Assembly: GCA_007123195.1 (NCBI GenBank)
Contig: SKLO01000505.1
Location: forward strand, 1 to 5,859
Source: Verrucomicrobiales bacterium
GTDB taxonomy: Bacteria > Verrucomicrobiota > Verrucomicrobiia > Verrucomicrobiales > SKLO01
Direction of reading: 5' to 3'
Length of the DNA: 5,859 nt
Every line of letters begins with the position of its first letter. The stretch's first letter is position 1. Positions 1 to 5,770 of this stretch are shown here, one piece after another. The notes beneath the pieces are model-generated. The model saw only the letters and a list, made by a program, of their open reading frames with translations. It did no database searches and was not told where the DNA came from. The position numbers and the translations under genes are program-made.

Positions 1-910
1 GGAACGGCGCGGTGTCGGTGATCATGAAGCCCGGGTAATCGAACTGCCAGAACGCCCAGTGGTCGGACAACCCGGCCACGTCCTCCAGCGCGGGCGGCGC
101 GGCCAGCATCTCGGCCGGCACCTCGCTGTGGCGGGTGAACGCCGCGTGGGCGGCACCCAGCAGTTCGGCCGAGTCCTGGTTGCCGACCAGGGCAATGAAA
201 TTGCCGCGATCAGGATACATGCCGTCGGGGATGCCCTCCGGAAGCCGCTGGCTGCCCGGCTCGTCGCTGTAGTAACCCATGGTCTCCAGCGCCATCATGG
301 CGACAATGTTGTCGCCGGCGCGCCGCGCTTCCCTGGCATACACATAACTGCCCATGTGCTCGGTGCGGAAGAACGGCGGTTCCTCGTTGACGAAGGCGAC
401 GAAGCGGATGGTGCGCGCCTGCGGCTGGCCGGCGAAGCTGTGCGCCAGCGCCAGCAGGGCGGCGACGCCGGTGCCGTTGTCGTTGGCCCCGGGACTTCCC
501 GGCACGGTGTCATAGTGCGCGCCAACGACGATGATCTCACCCGGACGGCGGGTGCCGCGCAGCACCACCTCGATGTTGGCGACCTCGCGCCCGGCGACCT
601 GGTAGCTCCGGTGGTGGACATCGTAGCCCATGTTGAGCGGCCCGAGCGCGGAGTCGAGGTAACTGGCGGTGGCGTCGAGGTTCTCGATCTCGCCCATGTG
701 GCGCTCGCCAATGGTCGAGGCCAGCACCTGGACGTGGCGTTCGAGCGCCTGTTGGGTGACCGGTTGTCTCAGCATGGTGGCAAGGACGGCATCGTAGCGC
801 TCGGCCTGGCTGCGCAGGTGGAACCAGATGCCGAACGAGGCGATGCCGCCGAGGATCAGCCCGATCGGCAGCCCCAGCAGGCACCAACGGACAACGGTTG
901 CTTGGGTCAT
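1..910 (-). CDS. M28 family zinc peptidase, membrane-anchored, partial (C-terminus beyond left edge)
   Basis: This is a zinc-dependent exopeptidase of family M28, probably an aminopeptidase removing N-terminal residues from peptides. The first 303 residues are visible and the frame is still open at the left edge. Residues about 9-30 form one hydrophobic helix with few charges before it, so it is probably a signal anchor placing the catalytic domain outside the cytoplasmic membrane. The metal site is complete: H132 and D134 (AHYDTVPG), bridging D144 (ANDNGTG), general base E176 with ligand E177 (NEEPPF), E209 (ALETMGYYS) and H284 (LSDHWAFW). The ATG at 910-908 is the only sensible start before the hydrophobic helix; no Shine-Dalgarno precedes it. 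The gene starts 63 bp after the stop of the M29 aminopeptidase on the same strand, so cotranscription is plausible. The family is certain; the substrate is unknown. Confidence 0.93.
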   Translation of the reverse strand, partial: MTQATVVRWCLLGLPIGLILGGIASFGIWFHLRSQAERYDAVLATMLRQPVTQQALERHVQVLASTIGERHMGEIENLDATASYLDSALGPLNMGYDVHHRSYQVAGREVANIEVVLRGTRRPGEIIVVGAHYDTVPGSPGANDNGTGVAALLALAHSFAGQPQARTIRFVAFVNEEPPFFRTEHMGSYVYAREARRAGDNIVAMMALETMGYYSDEPGSQRLPEGIPDGMYPDRGNFIALVGNQDSAELLGAAHAAFTRHSEVPAEMLAAPPALEDVAGLSDHWAFWQFDYPGFMITDTAPF

Positions 911-973
911 CGGCGGATCATCAGCGTGCCGGCCGCCGGAGGCGGGGCCGTTCGTTGCAGGGAAGGCGGACCA

Positions 974-2077
974 TCACCAGTTCAGCTCTTCAAGCTCGGG
1001 AAGCACGAAGCGGCCGTCCTTGCGGATCAACCTGCCGTCAAAGCGGATCTCGCCGCCGCCGTAGTCCTCGCGCTGGATGCAGACCATGTCCCAGTGCACC
1101 TGGCTGCGGTTGCCGTTGTCGGCCACGCCCTCGTAGGCCTGGCCGGGCGTGAAATGAAACGAGCCGGCGATCTTCTCGTCAAACAGGATGTCCCGCATCG
1201 GGTGCATGATCTCGCGGTTGAACCCGATCGCGAACTCGCCGATGTAGCGCGCGCCCTCGTCGGAGTCGAGGATCTTGTTGATCGCCCCGGTGTTGTTGGC
1301 CTCGGCCTTGACAATTTTCCCTTTTTCAAACTCCAGACTGACATTGTCCAAAGCCTGCCCCTGGTAGATGGTCGGCGTGTTGTAGCTGAGCACGCCCTCG
1401 ACCGAATCGCGCACCGGCGCCGAATAGCACTCGCCGTCGGGGATGTTGCGCTGGCCGCCGCAGGCGATCGCCTGCAGGCCCTTGAGGCTGAACTTAAGGT
1501 CGGTGCCGGGCCCGGTGATGTGGACCTGGTCGGCGGCGGACATGTGGTCCCTGAGCTTCTCCATGGCCGGCACCAGCGCGGCGTAGTCAAGCAGGCAAAC
1601 GCGGAAGTAGAAGTCCTCGAACGCCTCGGTGCTCATGGACGCCTGCTGGGCCATCGCCGGGGTCGGCCAGCGCAACACCACCCAGCGGGTCTGGCCGACG
1701 CGGTAGTTGGTCACGGGCCGCATTTTCTCCATCACCATCTTCATCTGCGAGGCCGGCACATCGACCATCTCGGTGATGTTGTGGCTGCCGCGCACGGCGA
1801 TGTAGGCGTCCATGTCCTGCATCTCGCCCAGGGCGTGGCGGGCGGCGATCTCATACTGCTCGCCGGTGCCGTGCATCGCCAGCTCGCGGGCGACGGCGGC
1901 GCGGCGCAGGGAGACGAACGGGGTCGCCCCGGCCTCGCGGGCGGCGCGGATCAGGGCCACGGCCATCTCATCCGGCGCGTCATACACCTCGATGAGCACC
2001 TTGTCGCCCTTCTTGAGTTCAACGGAATAATTGACCAATTGGCGGGCGAGGTCGTCGATGCGCGGATCGTGTAGCAT
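974..2077 (-). CDS. M29 family metallo-aminopeptidase (aminopeptidase T/PepS-like)
   Basis: This is a cytoplasmic two-metal aminopeptidase of family M29, which releases N-terminal amino acids from peptides. It is 367 residues long, slightly shorter than the roughly 410 of Thermus aminopeptidase T. The five metal ligands known for the family can be placed: E216 (DGECYSAP), E281 (GEFAIGFN), H308 (GSFHFTPG), H328 and D330 (SQVHWDM). The N-terminal half has the usual opening, LARQLVNYSVELKKGDKVLI. No signal peptide or membrane segment is seen. The frame stays open upstream to 2203, but the extra 42 residues are Arg/Pro/Ser-rich and unlike the family, and family proteins begin near MLHDPRIDDLA, so the ATG at 2077-2075 was chosen. 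Its upstream context, TTCTCCACC, lacks a Shine-Dalgarno. It lies between the hydrolase gene (171 bp upstream) and the M28 peptidase gene (63 bp downstream). Confidence 0.93.
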   Translation of the reverse strand: MLHDPRIDDLARQLVNYSVELKKGDKVLIEVYDAPDEMAVALIRAAREAGATPFVSLRRAAVARELAMHGTGEQYEIAARHALGEMQDMDAYIAVRGSHNITEMVDVPASQMKMVMEKMRPVTNYRVGQTRWVVLRWPTPAMAQQASMSTEAFEDFYFRVCLLDYAALVPAMEKLRDHMSAADQVHITGPGTDLKFSLKGLQAIACGGQRNIPDGECYSAPVRDSVEGVLSYNTPTIYQGQALDNVSLEFEKGKIVKAEANNTGAINKILDSDEGARYIGEFAIGFNREIMHPMRDILFDEKIAGSFHFTPGQAYEGVADNGNRSQVHWDMVCIQREDYGGGEIRFDGRLIRKDGRFVLPELEELNW

Positions 2078-2248
2078 GGTGGAGAAAAAGGCTGGAATGA
2101 TGGATCGCACGGCATGACAGGCGAACCCCGGCCCCGATGAAGGGCGCCGGCGAACCGGCCGCGCGCAACCCGTCACCAGAGCCGAGGTGGAGGCGCTTGA
2201 CAAGGCGAATCGGCCGCCCGCCGATCCCTCCCGCCCTCCGGCCCCGGT

Positions 2249-3145
2249 CTATTCCCCTTTCAGGTGCTTGTTGAAGAACTCGATCGTGCGCGACCAGGCC
2301 AGCTTCGCCGCCTCCTCGTCGTAACGCGGGGTGGTGTCGTTGTGAAACCCGTGGTTGGTGCCGGGGTAGAAGTGGGCCTCATGCTCCACTTCGTGCTCCT
2401 TCAACGCGGCCTCGTAGTCCGGCCAGCCGGCATTGACCCGCTCGTCGTTTTCGGCGAAATGCAGCTGGATCGCGGCGCGGATCTCCGGCACCAGGGCGGC
2501 CGCCGGCTGACGACCATAGAAAGGCACCGCAGCCACCACCTCATCGGGCAACCGGATCGCCAGCGTGTTGGCCATCGCGCCGCCGTAGCAGAATCCCACC
2601 ACGCCGATTCCCCCGCCGGTCGCCTCATGGGCGTGCAGCCAGCGGGCGCCGGCGACGAAGTCCTCGGTCATTTCATCGCTGTCCCGCCGGGCCTGCATCT
2701 CGCGACCCTCGTCGTCGTTGCCCGGATAGCCGCCGAGCGGGGTCAACGCGTCCGGGCCGAAGGCGACAAAACCCTCGACGGCGAGCCGCCGCACCACGTC
2801 CTCGATGTAGGGATTGAGTCCGCGGTTCTCATGCACCACAAGCACCCCGGGCAGCGCGCCCTCCGCCGCCGCCGGCCGTGCCAGGTAACCGCGCATTCGC
2901 CCGCCGCCGTCGGGCGAGTCATACTCGGCGTATCCGGTCTCGATGCGCTCGTCATCGTCCGCCACCTGACGTGCGAGGGCGTAATTGGGCGACAGCGAGT
3001 CGAGAATCGCGGCGGCGGTCAAGCCGCCGACGGCGTAGGTGGAGGCCTTTTGCAGAAACCCACGGCGGTCGAGCCGGCCGTGGGCATAGTCGTTATAGAG
3101 GTCGAGCAGTTCCTGGTCGAAGTCGGCGGCGGTGGGGCGTTTCAT
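2249..3145 (-). CDS. Dienelactone hydrolase family protein, YghX-type, with Tat-like N-terminus
   Basis: This is an alpha/beta hydrolase of the dienelactone hydrolase family, 298 residues. The Cys-Asp-His triad is visible: C186 in GFCYGG, D234 in AENDERV and H265 in TNHGFHND, with E106 in VVHENRGLNPYIEDV helping to position the cysteine. The blocks HENRGLNPYIEDV, GGYPGNDD and NHGFHNDTTPRYD match, from memory, Escherichia coli YghX over the whole length. Residues 27-31 (RRGFL), followed by a mildly hydrophobic stretch to ALA at 56-58, resemble a twin-arginine signal, so export is possible but unproven. YghX-like proteins begin at the same place (M.R.TA.DF.QELL), which supports the ATG at 3145-3143; an open extension to 3226 is unlike the family. 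No Shine-Dalgarno is present. It is transcribed divergently from the dehydrogenase at 3425. The substrate cannot be assigned; aromatic degradation genes are absent nearby. Confidence 0.92.
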   Translation of the reverse strand: MKRPTAADFDQELLDLYNDYAHGRLDRRGFLQKASTYAVGGLTAAAILDSLSPNYALARQVADDDERIETGYAEYDSPDGGGRMRGYLARPAAAEGALPGVLVVHENRGLNPYIEDVVRRLAVEGFVAFGPDALTPLGGYPGNDDEGREMQARRDSDEMTEDFVAGARWLHAHEATGGGIGVVGFCYGGAMANTLAIRLPDEVVAAVPFYGRQPAAALVPEIRAAIQLHFAENDERVNAGWPDYEAALKEHEVEHEAHFYPGTNHGFHNDTTPRYDEEAAKLAWSRTIEFFNKHLKGE

Positions 3146-3424
3146 GGCGGGGTTCAATCGGGTGGTGGTGGCTGTCGGCTCCGGAGGTGGCCGGTTGACC
3201 GGGCCGCAGCGGGCGACCCGGAGCATTCAACCCATGCCAACGCCAGCAGTCGCACTCACAAGGGTCCGCGCCCACCGAACCACGGTTCCGCCGCCGTGTC
3301 ATCACCGTTCACGGTTCGCGGTTCAAAACGGAGGTTGCCAGCCGGGCCCGCCGGAGTCCAGTGGTGTTCGGCGGCGCTGAACTCCGCCCGCCCCTCGCCC
3401 CCACCAACCGCAAGCCCAAGCATC
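3146..3424. promoter_or_regulatory. Divergent intergenic control region between hydrolase and dehydrogenase genes
   Basis: The two start codons face away from each other across these 279 bases, so both promoters should lie here. I could not find a convincing -35/-10 pair for either gene. The notable content is a group of repeated heptamers at 3282-3324, annotated separately. The rest is GC-rich and featureless. Confidence 0.5.
3277..3324. repeat. Cluster of ACGGTTC-type heptamer repeats, operator-like
   Basis: Three heptamers follow one another without a gap: ACCGTTC (3304-3310), ACGGTTC (3311-3317) and GCGGTTC (3318-3324). A fourth copy, ACGGTTC, is at 3282-3288, where with the preceding bases it forms the palindrome GAACC-AC-GGTTC (3277-3288). 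CCGT-TC-ACGG (3305-3314) is a second small palindrome. The cluster lies 137-184 bp upstream of the dehydrogenase start at its outer and inner ends (3324 and 3277 respectively lie 100 and 147 bases from it) and about 130-180 bases from the hydrolase start. A regulator-binding role is an inference from the spacing and position. Confidence 0.4.
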
Positions 3425-4390
3425 ATGACCAGCCCCGCATCCCGGCCCCGAATCGTGTTTCTCGACGCCTCCACCCTGGCGCTGGATCTCCAGCCGCTGG
3501 CCGACCGCGGGGAACTGACGGCGCACGACATCACCCCGCCCGGCCTGCGCGCGGAGCGCGTCTCCACTGCCGAGGTGATCGTCAGCAACAAGGTGGTGCT
3601 CGATGCCGACGCGATCGCAGCGGCACCGGACCTCAAGCTGATCCTGGTGGCCGCCACCGGGGTGGACAACATCGACCTCGACGCCGCGCGCGCCCGCTCG
3701 ATCCCGGTTTGCAACGTGTCCGGCTACAGCACCGACACGGTGGCCCAGCACGTGTTCTCATTCTTGCTGAACCTGGCCACCAACTGCCATCGTTACGCGG
3801 CCGAAGCGCCGCTGTGGGCGCGCAGCCCGATCTTCACCCGGCTCGATCATCCGGTGGTGGAACTGGCGGGCCGGCGCCTCGGGATCGTCGGTCTCGGCCG
3901 GATCGGCATGCGGGTGGCAGAGATCGGCCGGGCGCTCGGCATGGAGGTCCGCGGCCTGGCCCGGGAGGGTTCGAGCCCAACCGCCGACGGAGTCCCGCGG
4001 CTCCAGCTGGACGATCTGCTGGCGTCCTGCGATGCCATCAGCCTGCACTGTCCCCTGACCGACTCCACCCGCCACCTGATCAACACCGACGCCCTGGCGA
4101 GCATGAAACCGGGTGCCTTCCTGATCAACACCGGCCGCGGGGCCCTGATCGAGGAGGCGGCCCTGGCCGCGGCCCTGCGCGAACGCCGGCTTGGAGGCGC
4201 GGGCCTCGACGTGCTGAGCCAGGAGCCGCCGCCGGCCGACCATCCCCTGCTCGATCCCTCCCTCCCCAACCTGATCATCACCCCGCACACCGCCTGGTCG
4301 TCCATCGAGGCGCGCACGCGCCTGCTGCAGGAGTTGGTCGGCAACCTCGACGCCTGGCTGGCGGACGAACCGCGCAACCGGGTGGCCTGA
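3425..4390 (+). CDS. D-isomer-specific 2-hydroxyacid dehydrogenase (glycerate dehydrogenase/hydroxypyruvate reductase-like)
   Basis: This soluble enzyme of 321 residues interconverts a 2-keto acid and a D-2-hydroxyacid using NAD(P)(H). The catalytic triad is R238 (NTGRG), E267 (SQEPPP) and H288 (TPHTAW). The nucleotide-binding loop is G156-L-G-R-I-G161, in the motif LAGRRLGIVGLGRIG. The segments ATGVDNIDL, NVSGYSTDTVAQHVFSFLL and LWARSPIF are characteristic of the glycerate dehydrogenase-like branch, so hydroxypyruvate or glyoxylate is the likeliest substrate; this is an inference. At the end of the second Rossmann strand (GMEVRGLAREG) the acidic residue that selects NAD is replaced by A179-R180, suggesting NADP(H). 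The frame is open far upstream (to 2264), but that part is antisense to the hydrolase gene. Homology begins at RPRIVFLDAST, just after the ATG at 3425; no Shine-Dalgarno precedes it. It appears monocistronic. Confidence 0.93.
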   Translation: MTSPASRPRIVFLDASTLALDLQPLADRGELTAHDITPPGLRAERVSTAEVIVSNKVVLDADAIAAAPDLKLILVAATGVDNIDLDAARARSIPVCNVSGYSTDTVAQHVFSFLLNLATNCHRYAAEAPLWARSPIFTRLDHPVVELAGRRLGIVGLGRIGMRVAEIGRALGMEVRGLAREGSSPTADGVPRLQLDDLLASCDAISLHCPLTDSTRHLINTDALASMKPGAFLINTGRGALIEEAALAAALRERRLGGAGLDVLSQEPPPADHPLLDPSLPNLIITPHTAWSSIEARTRLLQELVGNLDAWLADEPRNRVA

Positions 4391-4391
4391 G

Positions 4392-4431
4392 CCGCCGCTT
4401 GCCGCTCGCCATGCGGCTTTCCAGACGGCGG
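4392..4431 (+). terminator. Nested GC-rich stem-loop after the dehydrogenase gene, possible terminator
   Basis: CCGCCG (4392-4397) pairs with CGGCGG (4426-4431), enclosing an inner hairpin GCCGC (4401-4405)/GCGGC (4413-4417) with a 7-nt loop. It begins two bases after the stop codon. Only a three-T run (4418-4420) follows the inner stem, so if it terminates transcription it is not a canonical intrinsic terminator. Confidence 0.3.
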
Positions 4432-4439
4432 ACCAGCGC

Positions 4440-4459
4440 GGCACGGCACGGCACGGCAG
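4440..4459. repeat. GGCAC pentamer tandem repeat
   Basis: The unit GGCAC occurs three times in direct succession (4440-4454), followed by a degenerate fourth copy GGCAG (4455-4459). It is noncoding and lies between the dehydrogenase and PEP-CTERM genes. It is short, so chance or replication slippage explains it adequately. Confidence 0.6.
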
Positions 4460-4543
4460 ACCAACGGGTCCGCAAGGCGTCGCCGGCCGGATCGCGGGAG
4501 GTCCTCCCTGCCACTGTGGTAACGGAAAAAGAGAAATGCGTGA

Positions 4544-4573
4544 TTGACCACGGGCCACGCCATCTGACAGGAT
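4544..4573 (+). promoter_or_regulatory. Candidate sigma-70-like promoter for the PEP-CTERM gene
   Basis: TTGACC (4544-4549) matches the -35 consensus at five of six bases. CAGGAT (4568-4573), 18 bases on, is a poor -10 (three of six). The A-rich stretch just upstream (4525-4536, GGAAAAAGAGAA) is unusual for this GC-rich region and could act as an UP element. The 5-bp inverted repeat CCATC/GATGG (4560-4575) overlaps the proposed -10. If real, the leader would be about 120 nt. Confidence 0.25.
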
Positions 4574-4633
4574 GGAGCGCCTCGGCAGCCACCCCCTGGC
4601 GGCCGGCATTTCCGGAACAACCCTGACGCCGGG

Positions 4634-4653
4634 ACGTGCGAGCCATCGCACGT
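4634..4653. promoter_or_regulatory. Perfect inverted repeat (8-bp arms, 4-nt loop) in the PEP-CTERM leader
   Basis: ACGTGCGA (4634-4641) and TCGCACGT (4646-4653) are exact reverse complements around the loop GCCA. The repeat ends 47 bases before the first ATG of the PEP-CTERM gene. With no U-run after it, it is not an intrinsic terminator. It could be an RNA leader hairpin affecting translation or stability, or a DNA operator; sequence alone cannot separate these. Confidence 0.5.
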
Positions 4654-4700
4654 ACCGTCGTGACCCTCCGGGACCACCAACCCCGTTCTGAACCAACCAC

Positions 4701-5630
4701 ATGCCCACCATGAATCCATCCATCGCCAACCCCGTCGGCGCCCGCCGCCCCCGTCCCGTCCGCACGGCCCTGGCCGCCGTGACTCTGCTGATGTTAGCCG
4801 GTCTCGCCCTGCCGCACTCCGCGCGGGCGACGCTGCTGGTCTACGAGCCGTTCGAATACTCCCCCGGCGGCCTTGCCGGCGCGTCCGGCGGCAGCGGTTG
4901 GTCCGGCAACTGGGTCACCCACGCCACGCCACGGTTTCAGGTGGTGACAGGCAGCCTGGCCTATCCCGCCGGTTCGCCCATCGCATCGTCCGGCAACTCG
5001 CTGGCACGCACCGACTCCACCGGTCAATCGTCCGCGGCCACCCGCACCTACAACGCGTCCACCCTGTTCGGGGGCGACATGTGGTTCTCGTTCCTGATCG
5101 AACCCTCGTCGACCAATACCGGCAGCGACTTCCGCATGCAGCCGCTGGCAAGGTCGAACGCCAACAACGGTAACTTCGCCGGCGGTCTCGGCGTGTTCGC
5201 TTCCGGTGCCAACAAGGAAATCCAAGCCCGCATCGGCGCCACCCAGGGAAACAACGTGCCCTTGCCGGACAATCAGACCACCCTGGTGGTCGGACGGGTG
5301 GCCCTGCCCAACGCCCTCGGCGGATCGGCCACCGTGGACATCTGGCTCGATCCCGATCAGAGCTTCGCTTCCCTGGGCGCTCCGGACAGCACGGTGACGG
5401 TCGCCAACCTTGGGTCCGCCACCGGCGCCGCCAACCTGACGGAGTTCAACACCGCCTACTTCCGCTACGGCCTCGGCTGGGCCGGCGGCTACGACGAGCT
5501 GAGGATCGGCACCTCGTTCGCCGCCGTGGCCATGCCCGAACCCACCCGGGCCATGCTGCTCGCCATCGCCGGCCTCGGCCTGCTGGCAAGGCGCCGACGC
5601 TCTTCGACCATGGGATCTGCAAGTCATTGA
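4701..5630 (+). CDS. PEP-CTERM sorted, LamG-like secreted/surface protein
   Basis: This 309-residue protein is built for export and C-terminal sorting. Residues 1-21 are a basic n-region (ARRPRPVR), 22-38 a hydrophobic core, and cleavage is expected after A43 in SARA. The mature part starts TLLVYEPFEYSPGG and GGSGWSGNW, the usual opening of LamG/concanavalin-like beta-sandwich proteins in Verrucomicrobiota, and ends with the strand YDELRIGTSFAAV. The tail is a PEP-CTERM signal: P279-E-P281, a hydrophobic helix at about 284-296, then R297-R300. PEP-CTERM proteins are processed by an exosortase, which must be encoded elsewhere. A nine-residue tail (SSTMGSASH) follows the arginines. A second in-frame ATG at 4710 is an equally possible start; neither has a Shine-Dalgarno. 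No catalytic motif is visible, so binding of glycan or a structural envelope role is the best guess. Sorting class is confident; function is unknown. Confidence 0.88.
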   Translation: MPTMNPSIANPVGARRPRPVRTALAAVTLLMLAGLALPHSARATLLVYEPFEYSPGGLAGASGGSGWSGNWVTHATPRFQVVTGSLAYPAGSPIASSGNSLARTDSTGQSSAATRTYNASTLFGGDMWFSFLIEPSSTNTGSDFRMQPLARSNANNGNFAGGLGVFASGANKEIQARIGATQGNNVPLPDNQTTLVVGRVALPNALGGSATVDIWLDPDQSFASLGAPDSTVTVANLGSATGAANLTEFNTAYFRYGLGWAGGYDELRIGTSFAAVAMPEPTRAMLLAIAGLGLLARRRRSSTMGSASH

Positions 5631-5658
5631 TCGATCTCAGAAGGATCCGCTGTCTGGA

Positions 5659-5703
5659 GCGGGCCGGCGGTGGCCGCGGCCCAAGGGGCAGCCGCCGGCC
5701 CGC
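5659..5703 (+). terminator. Strong GC stem-loop downstream of the PEP-CTERM gene, terminator-like
   Basis: GCGGGCCGGCGG (5659-5670) and CCGCCGGCCCGC (5692-5703) form a perfect 12-bp stem with a 21-nt loop that itself contains the palindrome GGCCGCGGCC (5672-5681). It begins 28 bases after the stop codon. No T-run follows, so it may protect the 3' end of the mRNA or assist factor-dependent termination rather than act as a standard intrinsic terminator. Confidence 0.45.
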
Positions 5704-5770
5704 CCCGCAGCCGCGGAATTCACCATGGCCCGGGGTCGGCGATGTCGACCGCACCATCGCCCCAAGACCC

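Larger units (their letters stand above)
4391..4700. other. 310-bp intergenic region upstream of the PEP-CTERM gene
   Basis: No gene is supported here. The open frames crossing it are shadows of the GC bias. It contains, in order, a nested stem-loop just after the dehydrogenase stop (4392-4431), a pentamer tandem repeat (4440-4459), an A-rich patch (4525-4536) followed by a weak promoter candidate (4544-4573), and a perfect-arm hairpin (4634-4653) close to the PEP-CTERM start. The region therefore probably holds the dehydrogenase transcript end and the PEP-CTERM promoter and leader. Confidence 0.6.

Noticed and set aside
59..2074. A 671-codon open frame on the plus strand
   Set aside because: It runs antisense across the M28 and M29 peptidase genes, whose catalytic motifs are clear on the minus strand. 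Its His/Gly/Ala/Val/Asp-rich translation has no recognisable domain; GC-biased third positions remove stops on the opposite strand.
2146..2159. Small hairpin GCCGG/CCGGC, with a TTCG loop on the minus strand
   Set aside because: The closing pair is G-C rather than the C-G of the classic stable UUCG tetraloop, the stem is only 5 bp, and no T-run follows.
2195..2201. Consensus TTGACA on the plus strand, and TTGTCA on the minus strand, upstream of the M29 gene
   Set aside because: On the plus strand there is no -10 at suitable spacing and no gene to serve. On the minus strand the base match 17 nt away is TCTGGT, too weak to call a promoter.
2078..2203. N-terminal extension of the M29 aminopeptidase by 42 residues
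   Set aside because: The extension is low-complexity and rich in Arg, Pro and Ser, and family proteins begin at the position of the ATG at 2077.
3146..3226. N-terminal extension of the hydrolase by 27 residues
   Set aside because: YghX-like proteins start at the MKRPTAADF position; the extra residues resemble translated intergenic DNA.
2264..3424. Upstream in-frame extension of the dehydrogenase to give a 708-residue protein
   Set aside because: The extra 387 residues are antisense to the YghX-type hydrolase and the intergenic region, and the dehydrogenase fold starts normally at about 3425.
3361..4626. A 421-codon plus-strand frame overlapping the dehydrogenase, and minus-strand frames at 3758-4765 and 3847-4719
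   Set aside because: All are Arg/Pro/Gly-rich shadows of the dehydrogenase, whose active-site motifs are intact in its own frame.
4794..5627. A 277-codon minus-strand frame
   Set aside because: It is antisense to the PEP-CTERM protein, which has both a signal peptide and a sorting tail at the right places.
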